64,000 nt of DNA from Sorghum bicolor (Eukaryota; Streptophyta; Magnoliopsida; Poales; Poaceae). The DNA lies in the NCBI RefSeq assembly GCF_000003195.3, contig NC_012871.2, forward strand, positions 59,325,802 through 59,389,801, given 5' to 3'. Both the position numbers and the translations under genes were made by a program. Positions 45,759-58,113 of the stretch are shown here, in pieces (the stretch's first letter is position 1; the number at the start of each line of letters is the position of its first letter). The notes under the pieces are model-generated. The model was not told the origin of the DNA. It did no database searches and saw nothing but the letters and a program-made list of their open reading frames with translations.

Positions 45759-48220
45759 TTCAACCTCGGGGGAGGGGACGCATGATGGTATGGTTAACTT
45801 AACACCTGTCTTTGCTCGCCTCCCCAGGAGTCTGCTTAACGGAAAGCACTGTTTGACTAGTCCTTGCTAGGCCTCCTCCCTCCCTCCCTGTCTCTCTCTC
45901 ACTCACACTTATCTACTCGTTTCCTCCTCCTTTCCGTAAAGATTTCACACAAAAACTACTGGATCTTTTCCCCTTTTGTTGTGCTCATCTCATGTGCTTC
46001 TGTGACTGTTGAGAGATAGGTGGGCGAGGCAGCCATGAAGGTGGTGGTCGGAGGCAGATCTGCTTGGATGATCCAAGTGGAACGGCCCCCCGACAGCTGG
46101 CACGGCACCTACCTCCAGCGGCAGCACCGGCGGCTTCGTCTAGATCTGGAAACTGCTAATGTTTCTTCTCCATCCAGTCGGTGAGTTCGTGCTTCTTCCT
46201 CTCTCTCGTCTTAAAGCTTCTGTTAAAGCGTGTGCATGCTAGTAGTATTGTGCTTATATCGTTGCTTGCCTTGTTCTGGAGTTGTATCAATGGATGGTTA
46301 ATTGATTTCGTCTCTGAGGGATTGGGGATTTTGCATCTCATGGTACTCCTATTTGCGAATGATATCAGCTAGCTAAGTGTTTTCTTGCTGTTAATTCGTT
46401 GTTTCATTCATGCAGGGTGTTCCCTTGAGCCTTTGCTTGCGTGGTCGTTCTTAATTTTCCTGAACTGGTGTCAAACACGAGATAATATAGGCTTAGTTAC
46501 CCTTGGGTCCTACTTCTTGGCACCCATAACTTGCTTAATTTATGGCCGTTTAATCAGTCAATTATATGATCTTCCGTGTGGAAAATCTATAATAGCACAG
46601 TGCAACACATGGTCGTTTTATTGTATGCAGAATAGAATGCTCGTTGAACCCATTAATTGATTGATTTCCCACTGCCTATATACAACTACCGAACCATGTA
46701 TATTTATGTTTTCTATCTATTATATCTAAAAAATGCTAGTTATGTCTTCAGTGCTTCTGTATCATTTGTTCCTTCGGTTCTGCATCATCTTCCTCTCCAC
46801 TCTTTGAAGTGTGAACTACCACAAATTAAGCTGTTGTAACTCATTAGTTTATTACAAAAGTTTCTGCCCACTTTTAATATATTTGTTTATTTTACATTGA
46901 TCGTGTAAACCTTTGAGGTTGTGTCTGATGTAATTAATAATTGCAAAACTGTTGTTATGTTGCTGTATGCTTGGCACATTGAGTTTATATTATTGCTCAT
47001 TGTTTGTTATACAGAAGTTTCAGCAAAAAAAATGTTTTGCCTTGGTCATGATAAATTAAATGACAGTTATGAATTGCACATATTGATCATCTCTGTTTGG
47101 TTGAAATTTTAATTGTATGTGATATTGTGGTATGTTACTATGTATTTGGATAGCACATATTGAATCAAGATAAAAGTGGCCGCATATGATGGTTGCTGTT
47201 ATTGCTTTACAAATTCTCTTAACAGTATCTAACAGATGAAATTTCTTATTGCAATATCTAACATCAGTTTCAATCAAAATTAATCAGTGTTCATATTTTT
47301 CCTCTTGCAAACTGTAGCAATACATGAGATTATTCTATAGTGAGTTAAGTACTGACTAGTTCTTTAGCAGAACAAAAAAGAGAAAGGTGCTTGGTGCAGT
47401 CTATGCTCCTGAAACTATCTGGAATCGTCTCATTATTAAAAAAAAATATGTTTAATCCGCATTCAGATCACTACATCTAAGGTAGCTCCATTTCTCAGTA
47501 GAAGTTCCTATAAGGCTTCTGAACACAAAAATGTTCAGGTAAAACATTGGACATTGTTCCTTTTGATATGATTAGGCCAAACTAAGATTAACTAAGGAGT
47601 CATTCTTTGTTGATCTGAGATGCTCAACTCTGGTTTGGTGCAACCAAATCATCCAACTCCAATTTAATTTTCCCTATTTATACCTCCTGATTATCAAGTC
47701 ATGTGATTTTTTTACATAGATCCGCCGAGTCTCATCTGTCGGCCGGCCTTGGTGATGGATAATGTCATCACAAGGGACATACAAGTAGATGTCCCTTGGT
47801 GTATGCTCTTTTTTGAATATAGTGCTAGTTAATGGAAGTTGTTGGAAGCCTAGATTTGTGGTGGCGTACTAGAGACCAAAGATTTTATACTTTAGCATTA
47901 CTCCAACATTACTTGACCTGGGGAGGGAGATAACAAGATACTTCCTTTTTGAAGGTCAATTATTGCCCAAGAGAGAAACCTTTAGATATTTGGGATTGAT
48001 GAGTGCATAAATTGAGATGTTAATCATAGAATTAAAGTGGGGTGGATGAAATGATGGCAATCATTTGGCATTTTCTATGACATATGACAAGAAGGTTCCA
48101 TATTGACTAAAAAGGTAAGGTCCATAAAATGAAAGACCTATGATGTTTATGATGTAGAATGTTGGCATACTAGAAGGTGTTCAATAGTTAAGTGTTATAG
48201 GAACACATATGTGTATTGCT
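45759..48220 (+). other. Leader-like and intron-like region downstream of MIR156
   Basis: 45880-46030 is a CT-rich leader-like stretch. A 49-codon ORF (MKVVVGGRSAWMIQVERPPD...) runs 46035-46184 and its stop overlaps a strong splice-donor-like CGGTGAGTT. An acceptor-like TTCATTCATGCAGGG lies at about 46406. 46420-48220 is AT-rich without coding signal. This may be the rest of the MIR156 primary transcript or a separate non-coding gene; neither is proven. Confidence 0.35.
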
Positions 48221-49150
48221 ATAGTGACCGAATAGTCCAATAGGGGGGTGGGTGGGCTCCGTTGACTTGGGCTTTAAATAAATTAAAGCTTAACAACAGT
48301 AAATATGTGATTTAACCCTTGCATAACAAGACATAGAATTAAACAAGACATACTGAGAAGAGTCTTAGCTCCATCAAGCTAAGCCATATTCCAACTTTGA
48401 TCACACTTTCGACTTGAAAACCTAACTAGTGAATCACACTAAGGCAAAACCAAGTCTACTTGTCAATCAACATCTTGAAGGCACACAAAGATTGCAAGAA
48501 AGTAAATGAATAATAATTAAAGAGATGGACAAGTAATAATTGGATTTTGCCTTGGTATCAAGCTGTTGCCCTAACCCTCTAATCCACGTTGGAGCACCTA
48601 CTAAAGGTTAAGTTCACTTGAGTCATATCATAAATGCTATCCACTAAAAGAATCCATTCTCCACTCCGGTTTGGCGGGCCTCAAACCAAGTGCAAAGAGA
48701 GGATCCTTTGACCAACTCCACCAATGGAAGGTCACCTAGTCCTCCACTAGACCATTTAGGTGCTAGCAAACACCAAGAGTAACACATTTTCAACCTTCAC
48801 TTGAAAACACTCCAAGTCAAGACCCAAAGGATGCACACAAAGATCACTCTCACTAAGCCAATCTTTGATCGTGACTTGCAAATGCCCTTGAAACCCTCAC
48901 AATAGCTTCCTAATATGATCTAGATGATCTTTCATGTCCACTAAGGCACACCATCGGAACATACGGTGAACATCATCAAGCATTTTCACACGGTGTCCAA
49001 GTCATGCATAGTGCCAACGGACAATTCGATGGCTGCCACAAAGGTATCACTGAATCATACTATGCACATCAATGACTTGGACAACTTATGATGAATAATG
49101 TCATAGTGTTATCCATTGGGCTCCACACATGTGCCGTTGGATTTTATGAT
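48221..49150 (-). other. LTR-like repeat remnant
   Basis: Read on the minus strand, the block at 48225-48260 (CACCCCCCTATTGGACTATT) recalls the end of SIRE/Maximus-type LTRs, and the following 900 bp have the CAAGTG-rich texture of such elements. No second LTR or ORF is seen. Confidence 0.3.
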
Positions 49151-49445
49151 GAAAATTAGGAACTTGCTCACACTAGTTCAAGTTCCAATAGTGCCACATA
49201 GCACCAAATGATACACTAGCACTACTACAACACAGGGATATCGTAACACCATCTTTGTGTTACTATAGGCTAAAAAGCATTATTATCTCTCGTAGTAACA
49301 CATTATTTTTGTGTTTCCAGCTGGCCATGCTACTATAGACTTTACGATGAACATTAACAACTTGCTCACACCAGTTCAAGTCCCAATTGTGCCACGTAGC
49401 ACCAAATGATACACTGACACTACTACAATACAAGGATATAGTGAC
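49150..49445 (+). repeat. Tandem duplication (about 196 bp) including CACTA-like terminus
   Basis: 49152-49240 (AACTTGCTCACACTAGTTCA ... CACTACTACAACACAGGGAT) recurs at 49347-49440. Each copy contains flanking sequence plus CACTACTACAAYAC, the terminal pattern of CACTA elements. GTGTTACT-type words downstream look subterminal. I do not find a matching right terminus. Confidence 0.5.
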
Positions 49446-50250
49446 ACCTTTTTTGTTATTGTAAGCTAAAAAAGTGTTATTGCCGCTATTAGTAACACAT
49501 TTTTTTTTCTAATGGGCCATGTTACTATAGATTGATCTATTGCAACACAAGATATGTGTTCTTTTATATAAAAAAAGTGTTCGTACACTGTAACACATTT
49601 ACTTATCTACTAGAACATTTGTCTAGTGTTGCAGTGATTTCTATTGTAACACTTTATTTTAGCTCTAATAACTCTTTCATATTGTGTTAGAACACATGAT
49701 CTTTAACACATTATTTACTTATCTATTGGAACATTTGTCTAGTGTTACATTGGTTCTATATTGTAGCACTTCCACATTGTGGTAGAGTACATAGATTTTG
49801 AATAGAGGAACAGATGGTTTGTAACACATGTTTTACCTATTGTAACATATTCAGAATTTTAAATAAATATTTATTTTACCCTTGCATGTGAAATACACAT
49901 TTTACAATCACACAAATATGACACATTGGTAAAATCACACAACCCACAAATTCTAATAATCATAGCAAGATTCACAGATCATAGGAAGGTTTCAAACATA
50001 GTACTTACTCAGATCAAGTGATAGTAAGGTTTCAAACATAGAAATATGGCTCGAGAGAGCAAAAAAACATAGTATTGAAGAGTACAAGTCCAAGATATTA
50101 GAAATGAAAATGCCATATCTACTATTCTTCAATTTCATTGCTTCATCATCCATTGTTGCAAACATTGATATAGAAATTCAGCCATTAATCATTTCACCCT
50201 GCAAAAGAGAAAGTAAGATGTAACATTACATGTTATTCTATCTATACCTT
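49446..50250. other. CACTA-like subterminal region without ORF
   Basis: Repeated TGTAACAC / GTGTTAC words on both strands at 49446-49850, then AT-rich sequence. No transposase frame is visible. Confidence 0.35.
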
Positions 50251-50251
50251 T

Positions 50252-52760
50252 CACTACTGGAAACCAAAATATCCCTATCGGGTACCGTAGAATACATAGG
50301 GAAATAGCATTTGTCCTGTCGATTGCCTTAAAAATACAAGAAAGTAAGAAAACCGACATGAATAATCTCTTATCCTTGTTGGTTACTGTAGAGAACACAG
50401 GGAAATTAGTGAATGCTCTTTTTTTACTAGACAAACCAACGAAAAAAATCATGACTATATATGCAAGAAACCAGCACCCAACCTGGGCCTTGGATTGTCG
50501 TGGCCTTCTGAGCCAGCTCAAATAGTGGCGTGTTATGTGCCCACACGCATAAAAGCAACACAGAGAGAAACCCTAGGGCAGTTGTGTCCGTGCCCTTCCA
50601 CTGCTCAAGGTACATGTCTCTTCCTCTTCTCTTTTTAATGTTTTTTTATCCCTTCATCGCCGTGGATGTGTGTAGTGTTGGGTTCTGGCAGGTGTCTTTG
50701 TTTATGTCATGACGACCAAATCCTCTCCCTTGTGTAGGATTAGATGGAATTTATTTTTCTGTTAGTGAAAAGGTCGACAATTACATAAAATAATCTGGTA
50801 TTGCATTAACTATTTCTTAGGGGTACTTGTAGATCAGATTTAGTGTGAAATTGTAAAAATTTTATTTGTAAGCTAGTGGCAGCTTCCTGTAACTGTTTGA
50901 GAAGGCATAATAATGTGGCAAATCTGGCACAAGTCTTGGATTTATTATCGGGGTATTAATATGGAAAGACATAATGTGATTTAATTATTGTTTTTTACTT
51001 AAATTAAGATTGTAAAATGCCTTCAAGTTCAATGCTACTTCTACCCATTTGTAAGGTTCTTTATATGCACATATCAATTCTTTGTAAGGCATGTCCTTGA
51101 CTGCCTATGGAGCGCATCGCTCGACACACGTACATGTTCTTGTTGTAGCATTTGTGTTTGGGGCCGATCTTTTGATGCTGTTGTGCCTGTTGCAGGTGTG
51201 ACTTGAAGGTGGTGAATGATGTAAACACCTTCATCGAGAAAAAATATAGGATCATTAGAAAACAGATCAGCAGGTTTTCTTTTAATTGTTCCTGAAAGCA
51301 TGTTGAACCAAGTTGAGGTACTACACTCGGCTAATTGGCTACTGAAAACTTAATGTTATTTGATGCAGCTAGCTAGAAACTGAGCTGCAGATTTCTAAAG
51401 AAAACTATTGTAGGAAAATAAGTTTACAAGTTTGTGAATATGATTTAAAAGCACACAGATTAGCCTGCATATTAGTGGATTAGGTTTATAAGATTGAGTT
51501 TTTGTGAAAAATCATTATTTATTTGACCCTATGTAGAAGAAAAAAAACTGCAGTTGTCTTAATAAGAGAAAAAAGTAAAGTCTGTACTTTTCAAATGTAT
51601 ATCCATACAGTTGTTAGCATGAGTACGATATATGCATATGTGAAGTAAGTGTTTCGGTTTTCATAAAAAAAGTGTTTGGGTTATGGATTTTGGAATCAGA
51701 AGAATATTTGCCAATATCCTCGTGTGCTCCTATGCAAGGATTTTTCTTTTGATTGTTTCTGAAAGCATGTCAAAGCCAAGTTTGTTATGGAGTCTCCAAT
51801 GTGCATTTGATAGACACTAATCCTTCATTATGTCGTTGCTAGTCAGGTTTGTTCTTCTGTACATGTTTGGAAAATCGTGATTAGTCTGCTGGAGCTTTCC
51901 TATGTAGCCATACCTTTCGGGTGTATGAATACTTTATGTTCAACATGAAGCAAAAAATTTAAGAGATGAACATAGGAATAGCAGTATTGGAAGATTTATA
52001 AACTTATAGCTCCCAGTAATGTTCAAAAGTTTATACTTTTTGCAGAAGTTCATCTCTCACATCTGTAAACTACGAAATAAAATTTTTCTGGCCTTTCTAA
52101 TTCATCTTCATCATTTATTTTACCGAACTACATAAAGCTCCTTAATGATTGATTATTTGAATTTGATCAGTTCCTTATGCGTAATCAAGATTCATCTAAA
52201 ACCTGGATAATACATTTCTGGATATGCATTTTAGCCTTCAATATTTTCTTTATGTGTAATCCAGGTTTCATCTAACCAGGTCTGTTTTCTCATGAAATTC
52301 AATTATGCATTGCACCTGACATTTCTAATTTATTTGTAGTGAACATCTGAAATAACACAAGGCTGACGAAAAGTTAGGCTTCTCAAATTCTCTTTGGTAA
52401 GTTGAATTTGATTGAGTTGTGGCTGTTGTTTAAATTCAGACTAGCTTGAGAACAGACATGTGGCCTTTAGGGTATGTTTACTGAATTCATAAGGAGCAGA
52501 GCACTTTTGATATTTATATAACATATCTGCATGACTAGGAGGAACATAAGACATTGTGCATCCTATATATATATACTCCAATTCCTGAACTTGGCTTGTT
52601 GTAGTGTCTTTTTAAATGTATCTTTCCTTAGTTGTTTTTTGCTTGAATTTTCAGGTATTTTTGCTTGAATTTTCAGGTAGCCAAAGGAATGCGTGAAGCA
52701 ATTCAACTATTAGTTGAACAAGAAAATAGTTTGTTTTTCTTCTCCATGGCCATGTTTGTG
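50252..52760 (+). other. Possible captured or relict gene with exon-like pieces
   Basis: A CACTA-like CACTACTGGAAACC at 50252 is followed by a leader-like GAGAAACCCTAGGGCAG (telo-box) at about 50562 with a donor-like CAAGGTACATG. Later come TTGCAG followed by codons CDLKVVNDVNTFIEKKYR (about 51195-51250), a donor-like TTTGGTAAGTTG (about 52392), and TTTTCAG followed by VAKGMREAIQLLVEQENS (52679-52730). These may be exons of a disrupted gene. I do not recognise the protein. Confidence 0.35.
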
Positions 52761-53216
52761 ACACTAGTATTATTCATGCTAAAATCTAGATATCATATTT
52801 GTACTAGGTTCGTTCCTTTGCGTTGTCACGGATAAAAAAGATAAGATCATATAGTAATTAAATGTTTCACATGTACTTGGCTTAACAAAAATACGATATA
52901 TTGCACGTATCTTGTATTCACTGAGCTCTGACGTCCAGCATGATGGTGTTCAACGCACGGGCTACAATGATTTAATATTAAACCATTAGCGAACATGTTG
53001 CTATTGAGTTAAATAATGTGTAAGGATAGAAGCATTAATTTTAGCATATTGTCAACGATGGTGTTGAGAAACACAGAAATCTCGAGTACGTGTATATCAA
53101 GTATGTAACAAAGAGAAGCAAAATTGTACAGGCCCAAAATTTTCTTGATTCCAACAATGTCACAGAGGACAGCAGCAGCACCAAGCAACACGCCAACACA
53201 TCTAAACGCAGCAGCA

Positions 53217-53450
53217 CATGTTTAGTTGGTGAAAATTTTTAGGTTTGACTACTGTAGCATTTTATTAGTATTTAACATTATTATCTAATCATAGACTAAC
53301 TAGTCTCTAAAGATTCGTCTCGTCCATTACAGATAAACTGTGCAATTAGTTATTATTTATTTATATTTGATGCTCTATGTATGCGTCTAAAGATTTGATG
53401 TGACGAGATTTTTTTTTTTAAATAAGAAAATTTTGAAACTAAACAGGGCC
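53217..53450 (+). mobile_element. MITE of the GGCCTTGTTTAGTT family, copy 11
   Basis: It starts CATGTTTAGTTGGTGAAAAT and ends GAAACTAAACAGGGCC, with a full core. Confidence 0.75.
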
Positions 53451-54200
53451 TATATTCTCTCACCAGCTCGAAAGGTCCCATTAGGCCATTACCATTTAGA
53501 TGAGAGCTCCTAGCAGGCCGTGTGTCGGGAAAGGAGCCCGGTCTACTAGTGGCTAATGGGCCGAGTGTGGCTTATTAGACTTCCTGTGGGATTAGCTCAT
53601 TGCGTGTGTCTTAGACTCTTAGCTAGATAGCTGATTGTCTCGGCATGTGGAAGATGCATGTAACATAATTCTGAACCGTTTCTAGTCTGAATAACAAACC
53701 CTCCTGTAGACATTAGCAGTGTTTCATCCTCTCCTACCTCAAATTCTTGCTATCCTGTCCCCAAATCCCTTCTTCTTCTAGTAGTAAGATCATTACAACT
53801 AGATTTGTTTTTTATCACCAAAATCTAGCGTCGAGAGGAAACCACCAAGTTCCAGCAAGAAATGGCGACATCGATGGAGGATCTGAAGGCGACCATGGAG
53901 AACATGGCGAAGCAACTTGCCAGCATTCTAAATGTAGTAGTTTGGACTAGGTTGATGAGGCTTGGTTAGAGTTCAAACTCTAGGTTATCCATCTGGAGTG
54001 TGGGCCCAACACAGATGTTCCCAGTGCTTGAGCAGAGAACTCTTGTAAAGTCTTGTCAGCCTTTGTCTTCACCACTTGTGTTGATCTTCTAGGTTGAGTT
54101 GATTTCTAATTGGATGTTGATTGATCACAACTGAACCTGGATTACCCCGCATAAGATATAAACAAAGATAGATCAAGGGTAAACCTGAAAAGATAGAAGT
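53451..54200 (+). other. Possible LTR-element 5' remnant
   Basis: 53490-53850 has the look of an LTR U3-R-U5. An ATG at about 53862 opens MATSMEDLKATMENMAKQLA, similar in style to gypsy gag starts, and ends after about 30 codons. The rest of the element is absent. Confidence 0.3.
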
Positions 54201-54205
54201 ACTTG

Positions 54206-54646
54206 TGTTATGACCGGTATTACGTACAAGCGGCGGATAAGTGGCTAGGGGCCACAGGCCGATCGGCCTAGGGGGGATAGGACCCCAATTTCCATTGTCA
54301 ATTGCTATTATTTAGAAATATTATTATTTGAGGGAGTATTTTATAAATTATTAGAGGAGAGGAGGATATATATATTTGTAAAGACTCTATTCTGGATTTA
54401 AGCAGAAACAATATTGTTTCCAGCTTCCTTTAGGGAGCTGGGAGATCGGGAAGTCCCCCAAAACCCTAGCCGCCACCTCTCTATGAACAGTACGCGCGCT
54501 ACAGTAGCCGTGGGTACTGTTTACGCCTCCAGCCGCCGCTGCGTCTGCCCTCACCACGGCGCCCCAGCGCCGCTCGCGAGTTTCAGCCCCGGTCTCTCAC
54601 CCATATCGCCTGCGAGAGATCAAGGGAAGAAGGAGGAACCCTAACA
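54206..54646 (+). repeat. 5' LTR of gypsy #2 (441 bp)
   Basis: It starts TGTTATGACCGGTATTACG and ends CCTAACA, followed by ACCTGGTATCGGAC, a Met-type primer site. The inverted copy at 56499-56784 confirms its left boundary. Confidence 0.85.
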
Positions 54647-54648
54647 AC

Positions 54649-54662
54649 CTGGTATCGGACTT
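54649..54662 (+). promoter_or_regulatory. Primer-binding site of gypsy #2
   Basis: TGGTATCGGACTTG two bases after the LTR end resembles the initiator-Met tRNA primer site. Confidence 0.6.
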
Positions 54663-54666
54663 GGCC

Positions 54667-56498
54667 ATGTCGATCCCGCTGCCCTCCCCCACCGTGCCGC
54701 CTCTGTCCGGGACCGAGGCCCCCGCCACCACCGCGCCGCTGACTGCGATCCCAACGTCCCCCTTGCTTCCGCAGCCCTCGCTGACGCCGGCCGCTGGCGC
54801 ATCGCCGTCCTCCGGTGGCGTCATGACGAACGAGCAGCTGACAGCAGCGGTCATCGACCTCGGCCGGATGGTCGCTAGGATCCATGCGTTCCTGCTAGGA
54901 CCGCACTCCTCTACGCCTACGACAACCCAGCAGCTGCTGCCGCCAACAACGACCCAGCAGCTGCTGCCGCCGCCAACGACGACCCAGCAGCAGCTGCCGC
55001 CGCCACCGACCCAGCAGCTGCTGCCTCCACCAGCCAATGCGCCGTCCGAGGGCGTTCCGATCCAGGACATACGGTTTCCCCCCTCGCCATCGCCACTCCC
55101 AGCGTGGCTGACGGGAGCCTCGCCGCCGGTCTACACCAACACTCCGGCGCACCCGACGGTCCCCCTGCTGCCTAACATCACCGCGGGGTTCGGCCATGGG
55201 GGCGTTCCCGCGTCGGGCACCCTCTATGGGGGCACCGACGGGACCCTCGTTCCCGGCCCCAGCCTCGGGGCGGTGCCGACACTCGGCGCGGCTCCACCAG
55301 GGGCCGCCCCCACGGCGTTCACCACGTTCCCGATGGCGCTCGCCCCTGCTGGTTTCGGCGCTGCTGCGCCCGTGGTTTTGGGAGCGGCTGAATTCCAACC
55401 GAAGGGCTACAAGCTTGACTTCACCACGTACGACGGTTCGGTTGACCCGCTGAATTGGCTGACCCACTGCGAGCAATTTTTCTGGGGCCAGCGCACCCCG
55501 GAGTCCCAACGCACGTGGATGGCTTCGTACCACCTCATCGGCGCTGCTCAGACGTGGTACTATGCTCTGTTGTTGGATGAAGGAATGCCGTCTTGGGAGC
55601 GCTTCAAAGAGCTGTGCCGCCTTCGCTTCGGGCCGCCCATCTATGGCTCGCGGTTGGCTGAATTGGGGCGTCTACCGTTCCACTCTACGGTCCAGGAGTT
55701 CGCGGACCGCTTCCAGACGATCCTTGCGCATTCCCGGGATATCTCCACGCGTCAAAAGGCGGAACTCTTCGTGGGCGGCCTCCCGGAACATATTCGGGTG
55801 GACGTGGCGATGCGCGCCCCGCCCGATCTTCAGTCGGCCATGTTCCTGGCCCGCGCATTCGAGAGCCGCGCAACAGCCACAGCAGCGCTGTTCCAGACGC
55901 AGCAGCAGCGTGGCGCGCGCCAACCGCCGCGGCCGGCCCCTCCCCTGCGCCACCAGGGGGCGGCTGTGGTTCCTTCTGGCGCACAGGGCGTTCCAGCACC
56001 GGCTGCAGCAGCCGCTGTTCCAGCTGTCCCGGGCGCAGCAGCACCGCCGCGACACTTTCGACGTCTCTCGCCAGCCGAAATGCAGGAACGTCGCCGCCAA
56101 GGACTATGCTACAACTGTGATGAACAGTACGTCCGTGGCCATGTCTGCCCACGACTGTTCTACCTGGAGTCGGCAGACTACGTCGAGGAAGATGAGGCCC
56201 CCGCCGCAGACGACGATGCAGCCCCTGCGGAGCTAGACGATGATGCGGCTGCTAACGCTCATGCTCTCGTTGTCTCCGTGCATGCTCTTGCAGGGATCCG
56301 GACGTACCATACCCTGCTCCTGCCGGTGACGATTAAGGGTGAATGCTTCCTCGCCCTGCTGGACACGGGGTCCACCCACACGTTCCTCCAGGGGGCCGCC
56401 ATGCGTCGCCTGGGCCTCGCTCCACAGAGGGGCGAGCAGCTCCGCGTTACAGTCGCCGGCGGCGAGCGCCTCCCTTGCGAGGGGATCGCTCGTGACCG
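54667..56498 (+). pseudogene. gag-protease of gypsy #2, cut off at its 3' end
   Basis: About 610 uninterrupted codons from the ATG at 54667. Residues 80-125 carry a Thr/Gln/Pro repeat (TTTQQLLPP, about four copies; DNA 54911-55028). The gag core contains YKLDFTTYDGSVDPLNWL, WMASYHLIGAAQTWYYAL and LCRLRFGPP. A zinc knuckle CYNCDEQYVRGHVC lies at about 56110 and the aspartic protease LLDTGSTHTF at about 56360. After VAGGERLPCEGIARD the frame runs into the inverted LTR and ends at 56649 in unrelated sequence, so the protease C-terminus is missing. Unlike pol, this part has no premature stop. Confidence 0.85.
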
Positions 56499-56784
56499 CG
56501 GCTACTGTAGCGCACGTACTGTTCACAGAGAAGTGGCGGCTAGGGTTTTGGGGGACTTCCCGATCTCCCAGCTCCCTAAAGGAAGCTGGAAACAATATTG
56601 TTTCTGCTTAAATCCAGTATATATCCTCCTCTCCTCTAATAATTTATAAAATACTCTCTCAAATAATAATATTCCTAAATAATAGCAATTGACAATGGAA
56701 ATTGGGGTCCTATCCCCCCTAGGCCGATCGGCCTGTGGCCCCTAGCCACTTATCCGCCGCTTGTACGTAATACCGGTCATAACA
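56499..56784 (-). repeat. Inverted partial LTR inside gypsy #2
   Basis: Reverse complement of the first about 305 bp of the 5' LTR (54206-54510), with one deletion of roughly 18 bp. On the minus strand it follows integrase directly, as a 3' LTR should. Confidence 0.9.
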
Positions 56785-58113
56785 TCTCTCCCTCCCTCAG
56801 CAAACAGCTCGTCCTCGAGCTGCACATCAGGGTAGAGAGTCTTGAAGTCCTCCATGGGCTCCCAAGTCGCCTCATCCGCAGCCAGCCCGTGCCACTGCAC
56901 CAGGAGCTTCCACTCACCCCGACGTAGCTGAGCACGGAGGACCTTCTCCGGGGCGGGCAGCAGGCGACCATCCTGCACAGGAGGCAGCATAGCCGGCCCA
57001 GAAGTAGGGACGTCGGTAGGAAAAGTGTAGGGCTTGAGCAGCCCTACGTGAAAGACGTCGTGGAGGCGCGCGTCGGCCGGCAGCTGCAGCCGGTAAGCCA
57101 CCCGCCCAATCCGCTCCAAGATCTGGAACGGGCCGGCGTAGCGCCGGCAAAGCTTGCCTGTGGCCGGCGTAGCGAGGGCATGGGTGGGGCGGTGTAGCAG
57201 GCGGAGTAGCACCCATGCCCCCACATCGAACTCCACCTCGCGATGGTGCTGGTCGTAGAAGCGCTTGGCGTATTGCTGTGCCTGAAGAAGACGCTCCCGG
57301 ACCTCTGCAAAAAAGGCGTCGCGGTCGCGCAGCAGGACGTCCAATGCCTCCGTCTTGGCCACCCCCTCCTGATGTGGGAGAAGCGGGGGTGGTGGGCGAC
57401 CGTAGACCACCTCAAACGGCGATGTCTTCAGGGCGGAGTGGAACGACGTGTTGTAGCAGTACTCGGCCCACGAGAGCCAGTCGACCCATGTGCGGGGGCG
57501 GTCACCAGTCGCGCACCAGAGGTACATGGCGAGCACCTTGTTGACGACCTCTGACTGGCCATCAGTCTAGGGGTGGAAGGCCGTACTGAGGCGCTGCTTC
57601 ACACCTGCACATTTAAAAAGGTCGCGCCACAAATGACTGGTGAAGACTGGGTCGCGGTCGCTGACGATGGAGCTGGGGAAGCCGTGCAGACGCACGATCC
57701 CATCGAAGAAGGCACGCGCAACCGAGGCGGCCGTGTACGGGTGACTGAGGGCGATGAAGTGAGCATATTTGGAGAAGCGATCCACCACCGTCAGGATCAT
57801 CGACTTGCCGTGGACTTTCGGCAAGCCCTCAACGAAATCCATGGAGATGTCAGCCCACACCTGGGCCGGCACATCTAGGGGCTGCAAGAGGCCTGCCGGC
57901 TGTGTGGTTGGCGTCTTATTCCGCTGACAGGTGTCGCAGGAGCGGACGAAGTCATGAACCAGGCGTCGATCGCCAGGTATGTAGAAGTCAGCCCGGAGGC
58001 ACACAAGGGTTTTCTGGATCCCCTCGTGCCCCGCTGAGTGCGCCAAGCTGACCACTTGGTGGCGGAGATCGTCGACGTCGGGAATGTAGAGGCGCTTGCC
58101 GTGGACGAGGAAG
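56785..58113 (-). pseudogene. Integrase and chromodomain, inverted block of gypsy #2
   Basis: The minus-strand frame runs from VHGKRLYIPDVDDLRHQ through the zinc-binding part (SAGHEGIQKTL..CDTCQRNK) and the core (SMDFVEGLP, VSDRDPVF). A single TAG at 57567 replaces the Gln of FHPQTDG. It then goes on to SEVVNKVLAMY, the DVFHVGLLKPY stretch and a chromodomain-like LLVQWHGLAADEATWEPMED, ending about 56790. If the TAG were read it would be a nearly intact integrase C-terminal two thirds. Bases 57488-58113 are the mirror of 59486-60110. Confidence 0.85.
57488..58113 (-). repeat. Left arm of about 620-bp inverted repeat
   Basis: Reverse complement of 59486-60110 with only a few percent differences by eye. 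The arms are separated by about 1.37 kb. Confidence 0.85.

Noticed and set aside
52590..52610. CTTGTTGTAGTG as the right end of a CACTA element starting at 49219
   Set aside because: Only eight bases match the inverted terminus and no target duplication supports the pair.
54166..54205. Earlier start for the gypsy #2 LTR
   Set aside because: The inverted copy ends exactly at the complement of 54206, which fixes the boundary.
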